A stretch of 64,000 nucleotides of DNA from Hevea brasiliensis (GCF_030052815.1 NC_079496.1:13283100-13347099); one strand, 5' to 3'. Shown: positions 50,288-61,475, counted from the first letter of the stretch. Numbers and translations: made by a program. The notes: generated from the sequence alone by a model not told the origin.

Positions 50288-50292
50288 AAATA

Positions 50293-50477
50293 TCCACACT
50301 TGATGAAGTCCAACATTGATCAACATTCAAAATCTTTTTTTTGTTTCCCATTAAAACCGCACTTAATATGGGATATAATATATTTCATTAAATTTAATCA
50401 ACGATGTAATATAATATAATTATTATTTTATTTTTATTTTTATTTTTTTTATTTTTAAAAATAATAATTATTTATTA

Positions 50478-50518
<41 letters not shown>

Positions 50519-50982
50519 GTTGTTGTTGTTGTTGTTTGAATATTTAATTTATTTATGATGGTAATATCATGAGAGTACTCGTGGCGAACGTAGCAACAAC
50601 ACTTAAGAAAGTCAATAGATTAGGCATTTTCGGATATGAACCAATCTTAATGCACCATTATATTAGTTAGTATATTATTAAGTTTGGAACTAATTTGTTT
50701 TCAATATTTAATACTTTGCCAAATTTGAATTTTATATATTGAGTGTTAATTTTCCAAACCCTAATATAAAAATATATATATTTTATACTTCTATTTATAA
50801 ATTTTGAAATATTATATTTTAAAAAATATATAATTTAAATATTTTAAAAAATATATAATTTAAATATTTTAAAAATATATAATTTAAATATTTTAAAGAA
50901 TTATTAAATTTTACAATATAAATATTACAAAATATTATATCCATTACAAATTAAATATATAGAACTAAATAGAATTGAACAT
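50293..50982. other. AT-rich flank with ATT and TTG microsatellites
   Basis: The downstream side of BURP copy A. A run of ATT units then TTG units lies at about 50474-50536, and AATTTAAATATTTTAAA repeats at 50830-50900. The same in copy B (60460-60860) with fewer repeats. No gene is present. Confidence 0.6.
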
Positions 50983-52480
50983 TGATAAGTGCATAATTTA
51001 TTAATTTTACTCATATCACATTTAGTGTTTCTAGGGTATCTTTATATCTAATTCAGTTGATTAAAGTATAATTATCTATTAGGCATACGTTTAGAGAGTT
51101 ATTGGAATAATTGTGTTAAATTTTAGCATTACAATTAATTTGACTCTTGCTGTATTTTTCAGGGTTTTGGTGAAGTCCCAGAACATAGAAGTGTGGAAGG
51201 AAGCTTGGAAAGGTCGAAGGATTGAGAAGCGTTGTTGATACAAAGTACATGGGTCGTGTAAGCACAACCACGGACCCGTGTAACATTCTACCAAAAGAAA
51301 TCCAGAGAGTCGAGGAAGAAATGAAGTACACGGGCCGTGTAACTTGACCCGTGTAAATCCTGGAGACCCGTGTAACCTTCTGTGCCAATGCAAGACATAC
51401 CCATTCAGCTCCAGTAAGTTACACAGCCCTGGGCCATGTAGTGATACACGGGCCGTATATCCGTCAACAATCAGTTTCCTGATTTTGCTCTAGTTGCAGT
51501 TTTTGACAGAGAGAAAGACTTTTAACACCTCAAGGACTCTAAAAACCTAACCCTAGACCATTTATTATAAATAGAAGAGGTAATAGCCGACACAAAAGAG
51601 ATCAGACTTTCATTCTCCATTCACATTCTAGATTTCTTCAATTTTCTTCTTTAATTTTCTGTAAGCCATGAATATGAGTGGCTAAGTTTTTAATTCAGTT
51701 AAAGGAATTCAAGTTCTTTTGCATGATTTGTGAGACCAGGTTCTTAATTTAATTTATGTCTTTTTGAATATCTATTGTTTTCTGATTTCATTGTCTTTGA
51801 TCTATTGAATGATTTGCTAAAAAGGCCTATTAGTTAATTGTTTGATGTGATCAATTACTAGTTCATCTTCATAATCCATAATTGTTGTGTAAGATTGAAC
51901 ATGAGTAGCAATTAGGTTTTATTGATTATGATCCCAGTTTTCGATAATAACCTAAGGAGACAATAAGGTGAATTAAATGATTTATGCTTTATAAATTATT
52001 ATTCAGCTTAACTACTTCCTATTCTTAAAGCAGTTATTAATTTGATGAGGATTGCTTAATACCAATTCAGTTAATAATTAGAGTCAACAAGAGTGCTGGG
52101 CTCGAATTGATGAGTATAGGGAAGTTAGGGATTTTACCTCGCTATTTGGTAAATCTATGTTAAGCAATCAATAAGAGATAATTATATTTCTTTTGTCTAT
52201 GATCAAATCAATGCATTGGAATGCAAATTACTTTGGACTGAAGTTTGTTTAATTTGAGAGTTTCATATTTAATTTTAGTTCTTAATTTCTGATTTTTAAT
52301 TTCTTCTTTGGATTGCAAATTACCCCCCCCCCCCAACCTTTATTTCTTCTTCCATTACACAAGTGCCCAAAATTTTATAATTTAGTCTCTAGGGTTCGAC
52401 CTGGATTTATCACTTACTACAGAAAATATTTCATAATTGGTGATTTCAGTTAATTTAATTTCTGGTGGATTCAACAGCCA
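50983..52480 (+). repeat. Athila-type 5' LTR
   Basis: It starts TGATAAGTGCATAATTTATT and ends near CAACAGCCA. A TATA box (TATAAATAG) is at 51566-51574. CACGGGCCGTGTA-like boxes lie at 51240-51460. A run of 12 C is at 52323-52334. Short minus-strand frames at 51091-51393 are not genes. Confidence 0.87.
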
Positions 52481-52490
52481 TTAAGAATTT

Positions 52491-52508
52491 TGGCACCATT
52501 GCCGGGGA
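52491..52508 (+). other. Primer-binding site, tRNA-Asp-like
   Basis: TGGCACCATTGCCGGGGA, ten bases after the LTR end. It differs from the tRNA-Asp complement at two positions. Confidence 0.8.
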
Positions 52509-52778
52509 CTGAAATTTATTGGATTTCGTGTTTTTGGTGTTAGGATATTCTGTTATTAATTTTGTTGACGAGTTGTTTTTGTTTTTAGGTTTTTGGAAAA
52601 AATTATGGTGTTACTATTCATCAACAGATTTTTGGTTGAATTAGGAGGGCGGCCCATACCTATTTTGAAGGAAACGACGTTCTGATCAAGACCATAGGAT
52701 TTTTTGGCCCCACAAAATTCCATCGTTTTCTAGGGTTTTGAGGCTTTTTTCTGTTTTTACTTTGATTTCTTTTTGTAT

Positions 52779-53930
52779 ATGACAAGAACTTCTCAATCTA
52801 GTGAGTTGATCTTTGATCTAGAAATAGAAAAAATAGCTAAACAGTTGAGAAAATTGGCTAAGCAAGCTAGGCAGATTTCGAGTATATCTGAAGGAGTCCA
52901 ATCTTTAAGGGAGTTAAGTTCGGATTCAAATTCAGATTCAAATTCTGAAAACGAAACCATGACTGCTAGAACCTTGAAAGAGTTGGCTGCTCCTGATCTA
53001 AACCAATAGCCTTTGTGTATTCAATACCCTGCTTTAAATGTTGCTTTTGAGTTGAAATCTGGACTAATCCATTTGTTGCCTAAGTTTCATAGTCTTGCAG
53101 GTGAGGATCCACATAAGCATTTAAAGGATTTCATGTTGCGTGTTCCAGCATGAAATCTCAAGGAGTTTCTGAGGACCAGATTAAGCTTCGAGCTTTCCCT
53201 TTCTCACTGGAAGGAACAACTAAGGATTGGTTGTATTACCTTCCTTTTGGATCCGTCAACTCATGGAATGGGATGAAACAGATATTTTTGGAGAAGTATT
53301 TTCCTGCTTCCCATGCTGCCAACATAAGAAAAGAAATTTGTGGCATCCGGCAGTATAATGGAGAGAGTTTGTATGAGTATTAGGAACGATTTTAGAAACT
53401 GTGTGCAAGTTGTCCCCATCATTAAATAAGTGAGTAGCTTTTGATTCAGTATTTCTATGAGGGACTTCTACCAATGGACTGCAGTATGATAGATGCTGCT
53501 AGTGGAGGAGCTTTGGTTGATAAGACACCGGAAGAAGCAAGGAGGCTGATTGCTAACATGGCAGTAAATTCTCAGCAGTTTGGAATGAGAATGGATCACT
53601 CACCTATGAAGGTTAATGAGGTAAGTACATCTAACCTTGAGAAATAGATTTCTGATTTAATTTCTTTGGTGAGGTAATTGGCTATAGGGAACATGCAAAC
53701 TGTTAAGGTATGTGGAATTTGTTCAGGTTCGGGTCATGCTACTAACATGTGTCCTACGTTATAAGAGGATGAATCAATGCAACATGCTAATACAGTAGGA
53801 AATTATGGACAGCCACAACACAGGTATGATCCCTTTTCTAGTACTTATAATCCAGGATGGCGAGATCATCCCAATCTGAGTTATGGGAATCAACCGGTGC
53901 AAAACCGATACTAGCAGTAAAGAACACAAG
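52779..53930 (+). pseudogene. Athila-type gag remnant
   Basis: Start ATG at 52779 (MTRTSQSSELIFD). It has the same order of segments as the copy at 27247-28841: basic KQLRKLAKQ helix, SDSNSDSNS, then a stop at 53007. A frameshift follows near 53150, then SQGVSEDQIKLRAFPFSLEG, EKYFPASHAANIRKEICGI and a TAG in place of Trp at about 53381. Next come GALVDKTPEEARRLIANM and a zinc knuckle region (CGICSGSGHATNMC) at 53711-53752. It is not translatable as a whole. The function in intact relatives is to assemble the RNA-packaging particle. Confidence 0.82.
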
Positions 53931-54085
53931 TGAATCAACCACCTCCACCTCCGCCTCCCTCAAATCAAGGTATGTCACTTGATGAAATTGTTAAGGCTTT
54001 AGCTAACAATACACAACAGTTTCAACAGAAGACCAGAAATAGCATTCAAAATATAGAGAGGTAGATTGGTCAGTTAGCTTCATCT

Positions 54086-55069
54086 GTGAGCAAACTTGAA
54101 GCTCAAGGTTCTGGAAAGCTCCCATCACAAACAGTCATGAACTCCAGAGAAAATGCGAGTGCTATAGTGTTGCGGAGTGGGAAAGAAGTTGATAATCAGA
54201 CTCCACATGAGCCAATGAAAAAGAAGAAGCAAGGAGCGAAGGAGTCTGAAGTTCCTGAAGTTGAGGTAAATACTGAACCTAAACTGAAGAAGGTTAATAA
54301 TTCTTTTCTTCCTCCATTTCCTTGCAGGTTGGCCAAGACGAAGAAAGAAGAACAAGAGAAAGAAAATTTAGAGACTTTCAGAAAGGTGGAGGTGAATATA
54401 CCTTTGCTTCATGCGATCAAACAAGTTCCCAGGTATGCTAAATTCCTTAAGGAACTATGCACTACAACGCGCAAGTTGAGAAATAATGAGAAGATCAGCG
54501 TGAGAGAAAATGTGTCGGCATTAATTCAGCAAAAATTACCCCCTAAGTGTAAGGATCCAGGTTTGTTTTCTATTCCCTGTAGAATAGGTGATTCTAAATT
54601 TGAACGTACAATAGCAGATTTAGGAGCATCTATTAATGTTATGTCAAATTCAATTTTCCAAACTTTGAATTTGGGTCCTTTGAAAGAAACCAGTGTCATT
54701 ATTCAGTTAGCTAATCATTCGAATGCTTACCCATTGGGAGTAGTTGAGGATGTGTTGGTACAGGTTAGAGAATTGATTTTTCCTGCAGATTTTTATATTC
54801 TGCATATGGAGGATAGTGTTCCCACATCAAAGTCAGCTTTGATTTTGTTTGGAAGACCTTTCCTAAAAACTGCCAAGACAAAAATTGATGTGGATGATGG
54901 TACCTTAACTATGGAGTTTGATGGAGAGACCGTCAAATTTAATATCTTTGATGCCATGAAGTATCCTGCTGATGACCATTCTGTTTTTTCTATTGATGTT
55001 GTTAATACATTTGTGCAGGATGTTTTTGAGTTAAGTATGGAGGATGAGTTAGAAGTGGTGATTAGTTAA
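54086..55069 (+). CDS. Athila-type gag end and aspartic protease
   Basis: An open frame of 327 codons. The first ~150 residues are the linker after gag (Glu/Lys-rich, with NIPLLHAIKQVPRYAKFLKE). The protease follows: PCRIGDSKF, then ADLGASINVMSNSIFQTL with the DLGAS active site, ALILFGRPFLKTAKTKID (the flap-side I-LGRPFL segment) and DGTLTMEFDGETVKF. It ends soon after SMEDELE with a stop that would interrupt pol. The protease would cut the gag-pol polyprotein. The coding state is good for this stretch only. Flanking stops make expression unlikely. The listed start is an internal Met. Confidence 0.75.
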   Translation: MSKLEAQGSGKLPSQTVMNSRENASAIVLRSGKEVDNQTPHEPMKKKKQGAKESEVPEVEVNTEPKLKKVNNSFLPPFPCRLAKTKKEEQEKENLETFRKVEVNIPLLHAIKQVPRYAKFLKELCTTTRKLRNNEKISVRENVSALIQQKLPPKCKDPGLFSIPCRIGDSKFERTIADLGASINVMSNSIFQTLNLGPLKETSVIIQLANHSNAYPLGVVEDVLVQVRELIFPADFYILHMEDSVPTSKSALILFGRPFLKTAKTKIDVDDGTLTMEFDGETVKFNIFDAMKYPADDHSVFSIDVVNTFVQDVFELSMEDELEVVIS

Positions 55070-55261
55070 GGAATTCAAGAAATCAGTACCAATTAGCCGT
55101 TAAGTTTAGAGGTTCAAGATGCATTAATGGCATTGCAATCATTACCTCCTGTTCCAAAAAGGTATGGAGTATCAAAGATTGACTTACCTATATCTCGCAC
55201 AAAATTGTTACCTTCTATGGTGTAGGCACCAGTTCTTAAACTCAAGCCTTTACCTGAGCAT

Positions 55262-56165
55262 TTGAAGTATGTTTATTTGGGAGAAAGTGAGACATTTCCA
55301 GTTATCATCTCAAGCAATTTGACAAAGATTCAAGAAGAAAGATTGACTAGGGTTCTGAGGGTACACAAGAAAGTAATTGGATGGACAATAGCTGACATCA
55401 AAGGTATAAGTCCATCAGTGTGCATGCACAGGATTTTACTGGAGGATGAGGCTAAACCAAGCAGAGAAGCTCAAAGGAGGTTGAACCCATAGATGATGGA
55501 GGTTGTGAAGAAGAAGATTTTAAAGCTACTGGATGCAGGAGTTATTTACCCAATTTCAGACAGCAAATGGGTAAGTCCAGTCCAAGTAGTGCCAAAAAAA
55601 TTAGGAGTCACTATGGTAGCAAATCAAGATAATGAACTTGTTCGAACAAGGATTCAGAGTGGATGGCGAATGTGAATAGACTACCGTAAGCTAAATTCAA
55701 CAACAAGGAAGGACCACTTCCCACTGCCATTCATTGATCAGATGCTTGAGCGGTTAGCAGGTAAGTCTTATTTCTGCTTTCTCGATGGCTTTTCTAGATA
55801 TAATCAAATTGTGATTGCACTAGAGGATCAAGAGAAGACTACCTTCACTTGCCCTTTTGGAACTTTTGCTTTTAGAAGGATGAACTTCGGGCTTTGTAAT
55901 GCACCTGCCACATTTCAGAGATGCATGATGAGCATATTTTCATATTACATTGATACTTGCATTGAGGTGTTCATGGATGATTTTACTGTGTATGGTGATT
56001 CATTTGATGCATGTTTACATCATTTGACTTCTGTTCTTAAGAGATGCATTGAGAAAAATCTTGTTTTGAATTATGAGAAGTGTCATTTTATGGTGGAACA
56101 GGGAATTGTTTTGGGTCATGTTGTCTCTAATAGGGGTATTGAGGTGGATAAATCTAAAATTGATT
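55262..56165 (+). pseudogene. Athila-type reverse transcriptase, first two thirds
   Basis: It begins LKYVYLGESETFPVIIS and DIKGISPSVCMHRI (before RT), then a TAG at 55490 in place of Gln, VVKKKILKLLDAGVIYPISDS, a damaged stretch at 55600-55680, and the central open block 55742-56165. This block holds KSYFCFLDGFSRYNQI (first catalytic Asp), FTCPFGTFAFRRMNFGLCNAPATFQ, and the catalytic FMDDFTVYG (D-D pair). It ends GIEVDKSKIDLIV, where coding is cut and LTR sequence starts. Domain order and motifs are those of Athila-type Gypsy RT. RNase H and integrase are missing. Confidence 0.87.
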
Positions 56166-56790
56166 TAATTGTTTGATGTGATCAATTACTAGTTCATCTT
56201 CATAATCCGTAACTATTGTGTAAGATTGAACATGAGTAGCAATTAGGTTTTATTGATTATGATCCCAGTTTTCGATAATAACCTAAGGAGACAATAGGGT
56301 GAATTAAATGATTTATGCTTCATAAATTGTTATTTAGCTTAACTACTTCCTATTCTTAAAACAGTTATTAATTTGATGAGGATTGCTTAATACCAATTCA
56401 GTTAATAATTAGAGTCAACAAGAGTGCTGGGCTCGAATTGATGAGTATAGGGAAGTTAGGGATTTTACCTCGCTGTTTGGTAAATCTACGTTAAGTATTC
56501 AATAAGAGATAATTATATTTCTTTTGTCTATGATCGAATCAATGCATTAGAATACGAATTATCTTAGACCGAAATTTGTTTAATTTGAGAGTTTCATATT
56601 TAATTTTAGTTCTTAATTTCTGATTTTTGATTTCTTCTTTGGATTGCGAATTATCCCCCCCCCCCTCCCCCCAAACCTTTGTTTCTTTTTCCATTACACA
56701 AGTGCACGAAATTTTATAATTTAGTCTCTAGGGTTTGACCTGAATTTATCACTTACTGCAGAAAATATTTCATAATTGGTGATTTCAGTT
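56166..56790 (+). repeat. Athila-type 3' LTR fragment
   Basis: It matches 51836-52460 of the 5' LTR (GATGTGATCAATTACTAGTT onward) and stops at GATTTCAGTT, some 20 bases before the LTR end. It is joined directly to RT through shared TTAATTGTT. C runs are at 56655-56665 and 56667-56672. Confidence 0.85.
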
Positions 56791-57308
56791 AGGATATAGA
56801 TAGTTCAGAAGGAATTTTAATCTAATTTAAAATGAGTTTAAGTATTTAAATTATTAATTGGGTTTAGATTTATGCCAGTAGGGTGATTCTGTAAGTACCT
56901 TATCAATTATCATTATTAACTATGGCAATTGGTAGTAGATAGTAGTGAAGGAAGTGGTGGCAAATGGTAGTTGATGGTGGTGGTGATGAGGATAGTAACT
57001 AGTAGTTGATGACAACAGCGGCAATGACAATAGTTGCTGATGGTGGTTTTCAAGTAGTGATAGTGGTGGCTACTGCTTATGGTTGGTAATTATAATCAAA
57101 TTATAGCAATGAAAAAATAATCAAAATAAGTAATACAATTGCATACATTTTTATATATATAAATAATTACATTAATTAAAGTGTAATAGGTTGCATAATA
57201 TAATTATCAATCTATTACATTAAATTATTATTATATAAGTAAACAAAATAATGGAAGAAGATATGCATTCCATTATTATAATTTCGATTACATCTTACTA
57301 AACATAAT
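56791..57308. other. Downstream flank of BURP copy A
   Basis: Non-coding. It contains a region rich in GGTGGT, AGTAGTTGATG and GATGGTGGT (56930-57070). The BURP 3' untranslated region should lie at about 57308-57150, on the minus strand, where AATAAT-type words could serve for polyadenylation. It is matched by 60957-61475. Confidence 0.5.
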
Positions 57309-58107
57309 CTAGTTAGGTACCCAAACAATGGTATCACAATTAAGGAAGTGACAAACTGGAGGTCCTCCAGGCTTAACCTTCAGGATCTGGAAGGCAATGT
57401 GCTTGGGGTTCCAAGCTGATGTATCTGCGTGGCAAACTGCAATGGCTTTAGCTTTGGAGCCATCAACGCCTTCCAGTGGAATCGTGTAAGCCTTTGTGGC
57501 ATTGATTGTATGACAGTAAAATACAGCATATGCATATCTCTGCTTGTGGCACACTATTTGATTATCTCCAATCATTTTGATTCCCTTTAAAATAGTATAC
57601 TCCTGTTCTCTATTCTCCTTTTCTGCCTCATTCGCAAGCGCCTGAACTTTCTTCCCAAACTTTGTAATGACAAAATCAACTAGTGATTCTAAAGAGGTAG
57701 CACAATATTTATTTTCTCCCCTAATATTTGGTGCCTCACAGTCTTCAATTATTCGTTTTGCAAATTGAGCTTCCTTTGACGAAGGTTTTATTGAAAAATA
57801 TTTGAGAATTTGTGGTAACATATTGCTTGAAAATGGTATGGTTTCAGCAATTTTTCTTGGCAAGAAATTGGAGGTTTTGTTTGATTTAGTAAAATTAAGG
57901 GTCATGATTTTGTGAGGAAGGAGATCATCATATAAGAAGAATATGGTGGTTTTACTTGGTATGAAAACTTTATTAGATTTTCTCAATTCTGGCCAATATG
58001 CAGTTCCATACTTGTTCTCGTTAGATCCCCCATCCCCAGTGGAGGTTGAATTCCATTCTTGAATTCTTAGATTAAGCGACAATTTAATTAGTATTTGATT
58101 GAAGCAA

Positions 58108-58140
<33 letters not shown>

Positions 58141-58335
58141 GCAACTTGTAATGGATTGTTTGTCACTAATACGACAATTGAAAAAGAAAGAGAAAATGAA
58201 ACTAACCAGGCTGTAAAAGGTCTTGTAGAGCTTTGGGCATGGAAGTGTTTGGTAACATGGACTTCCAATACACCTCTGCAGGTAAAGAAGCATTGCTTCC
58301 TCTTAGAGCAAGCTGCCAAACTTACATTAATTAGT

Positions 58336-58372
<37 letters not shown>

Positions 58373-58467
58373 CACAGTTATTTTTTTAAAGATAATTAAG
58401 CATATATAGAAGAGAATTTAGCACTTACACAGAATAAAACATAGATGGAAAGAAGATGAAACTCCAT
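57309..58467 (-). CDS. BURP-domain protein (USP/BNM2-like), copy A, three exons
   Basis: Exons by my reading: 58467-58429 (13 codons), 58312-58207, 58057-57309, with GT-AG introns of 116 and 149 bases. The sum is 894 nt, 297 residues. ATG at 58467 opens MEFHLLSIYVLFC, which with exon 2 (LALRGSNA) gives a secretory signal peptide. Exon 2 encodes the typical YWKSMLPNTSMPKALQDLLQ segment. The BURP domain is about residues 86-295, starting TIFFLYDDLLPHKIM and holding the full signature: CH at 218, ten residues, CH at 230, 25 residues, CH at 257, 25 residues, CH at 284, then the conserved Trp in VWVPN. BURP proteins are plant apoplast or wall proteins, often seed- or stress-related, with little known chemistry. 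No TxV repeats are present, so it is not an RD22 proper. No stop or frame break was seen. A frame reading straight through the introns gives a false 336-residue protein with poly-Leu. Confidence 0.88.
58058..58206 (-). other. Intron 2 of BURP copy A with TTA microsatellite
   Basis: Donor GTTAGT (58206-58201), acceptor AAG before 58057. It contains about ten AAT/TTA units at 58108-58140. The longer intron of copy B (170 bases) differs by seven such units. Confidence 0.8.
58313..58428 (-). other. Intron 1 of BURP copy A with TA microsatellite
   Basis: Donor GTAAGT (58428-58423), acceptor CAG before 58312. A TA run of 16 units lies at 58339-58370. Copy B has 39 units. Confidence 0.8.
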
Positions 58468-58735
58468 AGGAACTCCAAATGATATCTACTGAAAATTTGG
58501 AGCGTTTAACAATAAGAAAATTGTGTGCAATGAGTGTGAGAATATTAATTTATGCACAAACCAGAAACAAGGCTAGCTGGAATAACAAGGACAGCACTCA
58601 ATAATCTAATACCCAAGACAAAGGACAAATGAAGTCCTCCGCCGAAAAAGGCTCTAGCTATCTATCTTGGACTGACTTAAAGATTTTTCTCTACCAAAGG
58701 ATGCTATTTTAGACTAGGAATTTTTTTTTTTTGAC

Positions 58736-58743
58736 CTTATATA
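58736..58743 (-). promoter_or_regulatory. Candidate TATA box of BURP copy A
   Basis: Minus strand TATATAAG, about 270 bases upstream of the start codon, next to a poly-A stretch. That is far for a TATA box unless the 5' untranslated region is about 240 bases. Copy B has TACATGAG at this place (62974-62981). Confidence 0.4.
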
Positions 58744-58946
58744 GATGGAGTGGCGGCTGTCCAACTAAATTTATGTGGGTGCGATGGAGTCAATATTTTA
58801 TGTGGAGAGCGTGAAATTACCCATCAATCTCTATTTTACATAAATCTCTCATGACTTGATAAGCTTGTCTTTGGATAACAAAGAAAATTTGCAAAAATTT
58901 TAATGGGATGGAGCTGCCTGTTAATGTAACATGTAAATTAATTTTC

Positions 58947-60112
58947 AAAGATAATTTTCAAAAAAAATTAAGAAAAAATAAAAGAAACGAAATGCCAATA
59001 GGTTAAACGAGCTGGGATTTCGGCGATGGGTGACATTACTGGGAAATGATAATGAGTTCAGTGTAACTCTAAATTCAAGCCAAACCCTATGAGACCCTTA
59101 ATGAAGACTTAATTAAGGGAATTTCTATGAAGTGATAAGGCAAAGAAATGAAAGAAAATAAGCAAAAAGCAAAGAAAGATAAGGCATTATCAGGTATTAT
59201 GAAAAAGACAGACATAAACCTGGAAAGAGCCAAATTTGGTCAATTAAATTTGAAAGTCTAATATTGACAAAAATGAGAGAAATTAATTTAATGAAGCTAG
59301 ATTAATTTAATTAATTGAGATTATGAAAATTAAATATAATTATTGAAAAGTCAAATTGTAATTATTATAAACTTCAAAATAATTACAAAATTGACATTTC
59401 TATTTATTTACAAATATGCAATTGAATATTAAATTAATATATATCAATAATTGATCAAATTTTCTGCCATCTTCTTCCTTGTTCCTGTCCATATGCTCTC
59501 TCCCCACTTTCTCTCAAAATTCCTTCCTTCCACCATTGATACACCATCATCCAAGCTCCCAAATACTTACCTACCTTCATAAATTTTATTGGAAACTTAG
59601 AGAAACCTTCATATCCATCCTTGAAGGGAAGAAAACACATCAAAATCTCAAGCAAGAATTCTACCAATAAGTGGTTCTATAAGGGAAAGTGGAGTTTTGA
59701 TTGAAGTGAAGGTTGATTTAGGCTAAGGAGAGCTTGAAGACAAGGTTAGTGCTAACAATCCCTATCAATTTTGAAGTTTTAAGAATTTAAGTTAGGGTTT
59801 TGATAAAAAAAATTAGGGTTTTGTGAATTGATGCTTAATTGACTTTGTTGAGACCATTGTTGACTATTAGAAGTGCCATGAATGTCAATTGAAGTTGATG
59901 TTGGGAGTGCAAATTTTCCATGTAGGATTTCTAGATCTTGAGTCCAGTATGGTTTTTAGGCTATAAGTAGAGTTTTGTTGCTCCAATTGATGTGAGGTCA
60001 ATTGGAGATGAAACCTACGACAATTTGCTACATTTTTCATGAAGAGACTATGCCCAAAAACTGACCTTAACATGACTTAAAAATTACTTGAATTCGGGTA
60101 ACCCTAATCTGG
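58947..60112 (+). repeat. Tekay-type LTR fragment, plus orientation, between the duplicates
   Basis: It carries GGCGATGGGTGACATTACTG at about 59023, like CAGCGATGGGTGACC of the plus LTR at 36673. Its right end (59880-60080) is similar to the reverse complement of 48860-49010. Both LTR ends are missing. It abuts copy B, which starts with 165 bases of the same LTR family in the opposite orientation. No gene is present. Frames at 59455-60073 are LTR sequence. Confidence 0.7.
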
Positions 60113-61475
60113 ACCGATTGTGCTTTGTTGGTCTTATTTTCATCCAATTTCACTTAATCTTTATCAATTTTATTTGGGGTTTTTCTATATGGCTTAAGTG
60201 TGGTTCTAGACATTCTAGTCGTCTGAACAGACACTAGTCATCAAAACAGTAGAATGTACGGATTACTTAATATGGGGGTGTTACAAAATATCTACACTTG
60301 ATGAAGTCCAACATTGATCAACATTCAAAATCTTTTTTTGTTTCCCATTAAAACCGCACTTAATATGGGATATAATATATTTCATTAAATTTAATCAACG
60401 ATGTAATATAATATAATTATTATTTTATTTTTATTTTTATTTTTTTTATTTTTAAAAATAATAATTTATTATTATTATTATTATTATTATTGTTGTTGTT
60501 GTTGTTGTTATTGTTGTTGTTTGAATATTTAATTTATTTATGATGGTAATATCATGAGAGTACTCGTGGCGAGGGTAGCAGCAGCGCTTAAGAAAGTCAA
60601 TAGATTAGGCATTTTCGGATATGAACCAATCTTAATGCACCATTATATTAGTTAGTATATTATTAAGTTTGGAACTAATTTGTTTTCAATATTTAATACT
60701 TTGCCAAATTTGAATTTTATATATTGAGTGTTAATTTTCCAAACCCTAATATAAAAATTTATATTTTATACTTCTATTTATAAATTTTGAAATATTATAT
60801 TTTAAAAAATATATAGTTTAAATATTTTAAAGAATTATTAAAATTTTACAATATAAATATTACAAAATATTATATCCATTACAAATTAAATATATAGAAC
60901 TAAATAGAATTGGACATGTTTAGTAGCATTTGGGGTTATGATAATCAGATTTGGGTAGGATATAGATAGTTTAGAAAGAATTTTAATCTAATTTAAAATG
61001 AGTTTAAGTATTTAAATTATTAATCGGGTTTAGATTTATGCCAGTAGGGTGATTCTGTAAGTACCTTATCAATTATCATTATTAACTATGGCAATTGGTA
61101 GTAGAAAGTAGTGAACGTAGTGGTGGCAAATGGTAGTTGATGGTAGTGGTGATGAGGATAGTAACTAATAGTTGATGACAACAGCGGCAATGACAATAGT
61201 TGCTGATGGTGGTTTTCAAGTAGTGATAGTGGTGGCTACTGCTTATGGTTGGTAATTATAATCAAATTATAGCAATGAAAAAATAAATCAAAATAAGTAA
61301 TACAATTGCATACATTTTTATATATAAAAATAATTACATTAATTAAAGTGTAATAGGTTGCATAATATAATTATCAATCTATTACATTAAATTATTATTA
61401 TATAAGTAAACAAAATAATGGAAGAAGATATGCATTCCATTATTATAATTTCGATTACATCTTACTAAACATAAT

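Larger units (their letters stand above)
50983..56790 (+). mobile_element. Athila-type Gypsy element inside copy A, internally deleted
   Basis: Plus-strand relative of 23595-30703. It has a 5' LTR (50983-52480), PBS, gag, protease and RT, then an abrupt join at about 56165 into the middle of an LTR. RNase H, integrase, the PPT and the first half of the 3' LTR are missing. The 3' LTR piece also stops short at about 56790, where BURP-flank sequence resumes. Many stops and frameshifts are present. The segment is absent from copy B, so it was inserted after the duplication or lost there. The absence of a 3' end suggests a later deletion across the right boundary. Confidence 0.87.
50115..58946. 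repeat. Segmental duplication copy A (contains BURP copy A)
   Basis: Once the retrotransposon at 50983-56790 is taken out, 50115-50982 and 56791-58946 match 60113-63190 throughout, including introns and flanks. The copies differ by scattered substitutions and repeat-length changes. About 40 bases of copy B (60918-60956) are missing next to the insertion in copy A. Confidence 0.92.

Noticed and set aside
57309..58319. Single 336-residue frame with a poly-Leu segment that looks like a membrane helix
   Set aside because: It is exon 2 in the wrong frame plus intron 2 plus exon 3. The spliced reading gives the expected BURP N-terminus with a signal peptide, and the poly-Leu is the TTA repeat.
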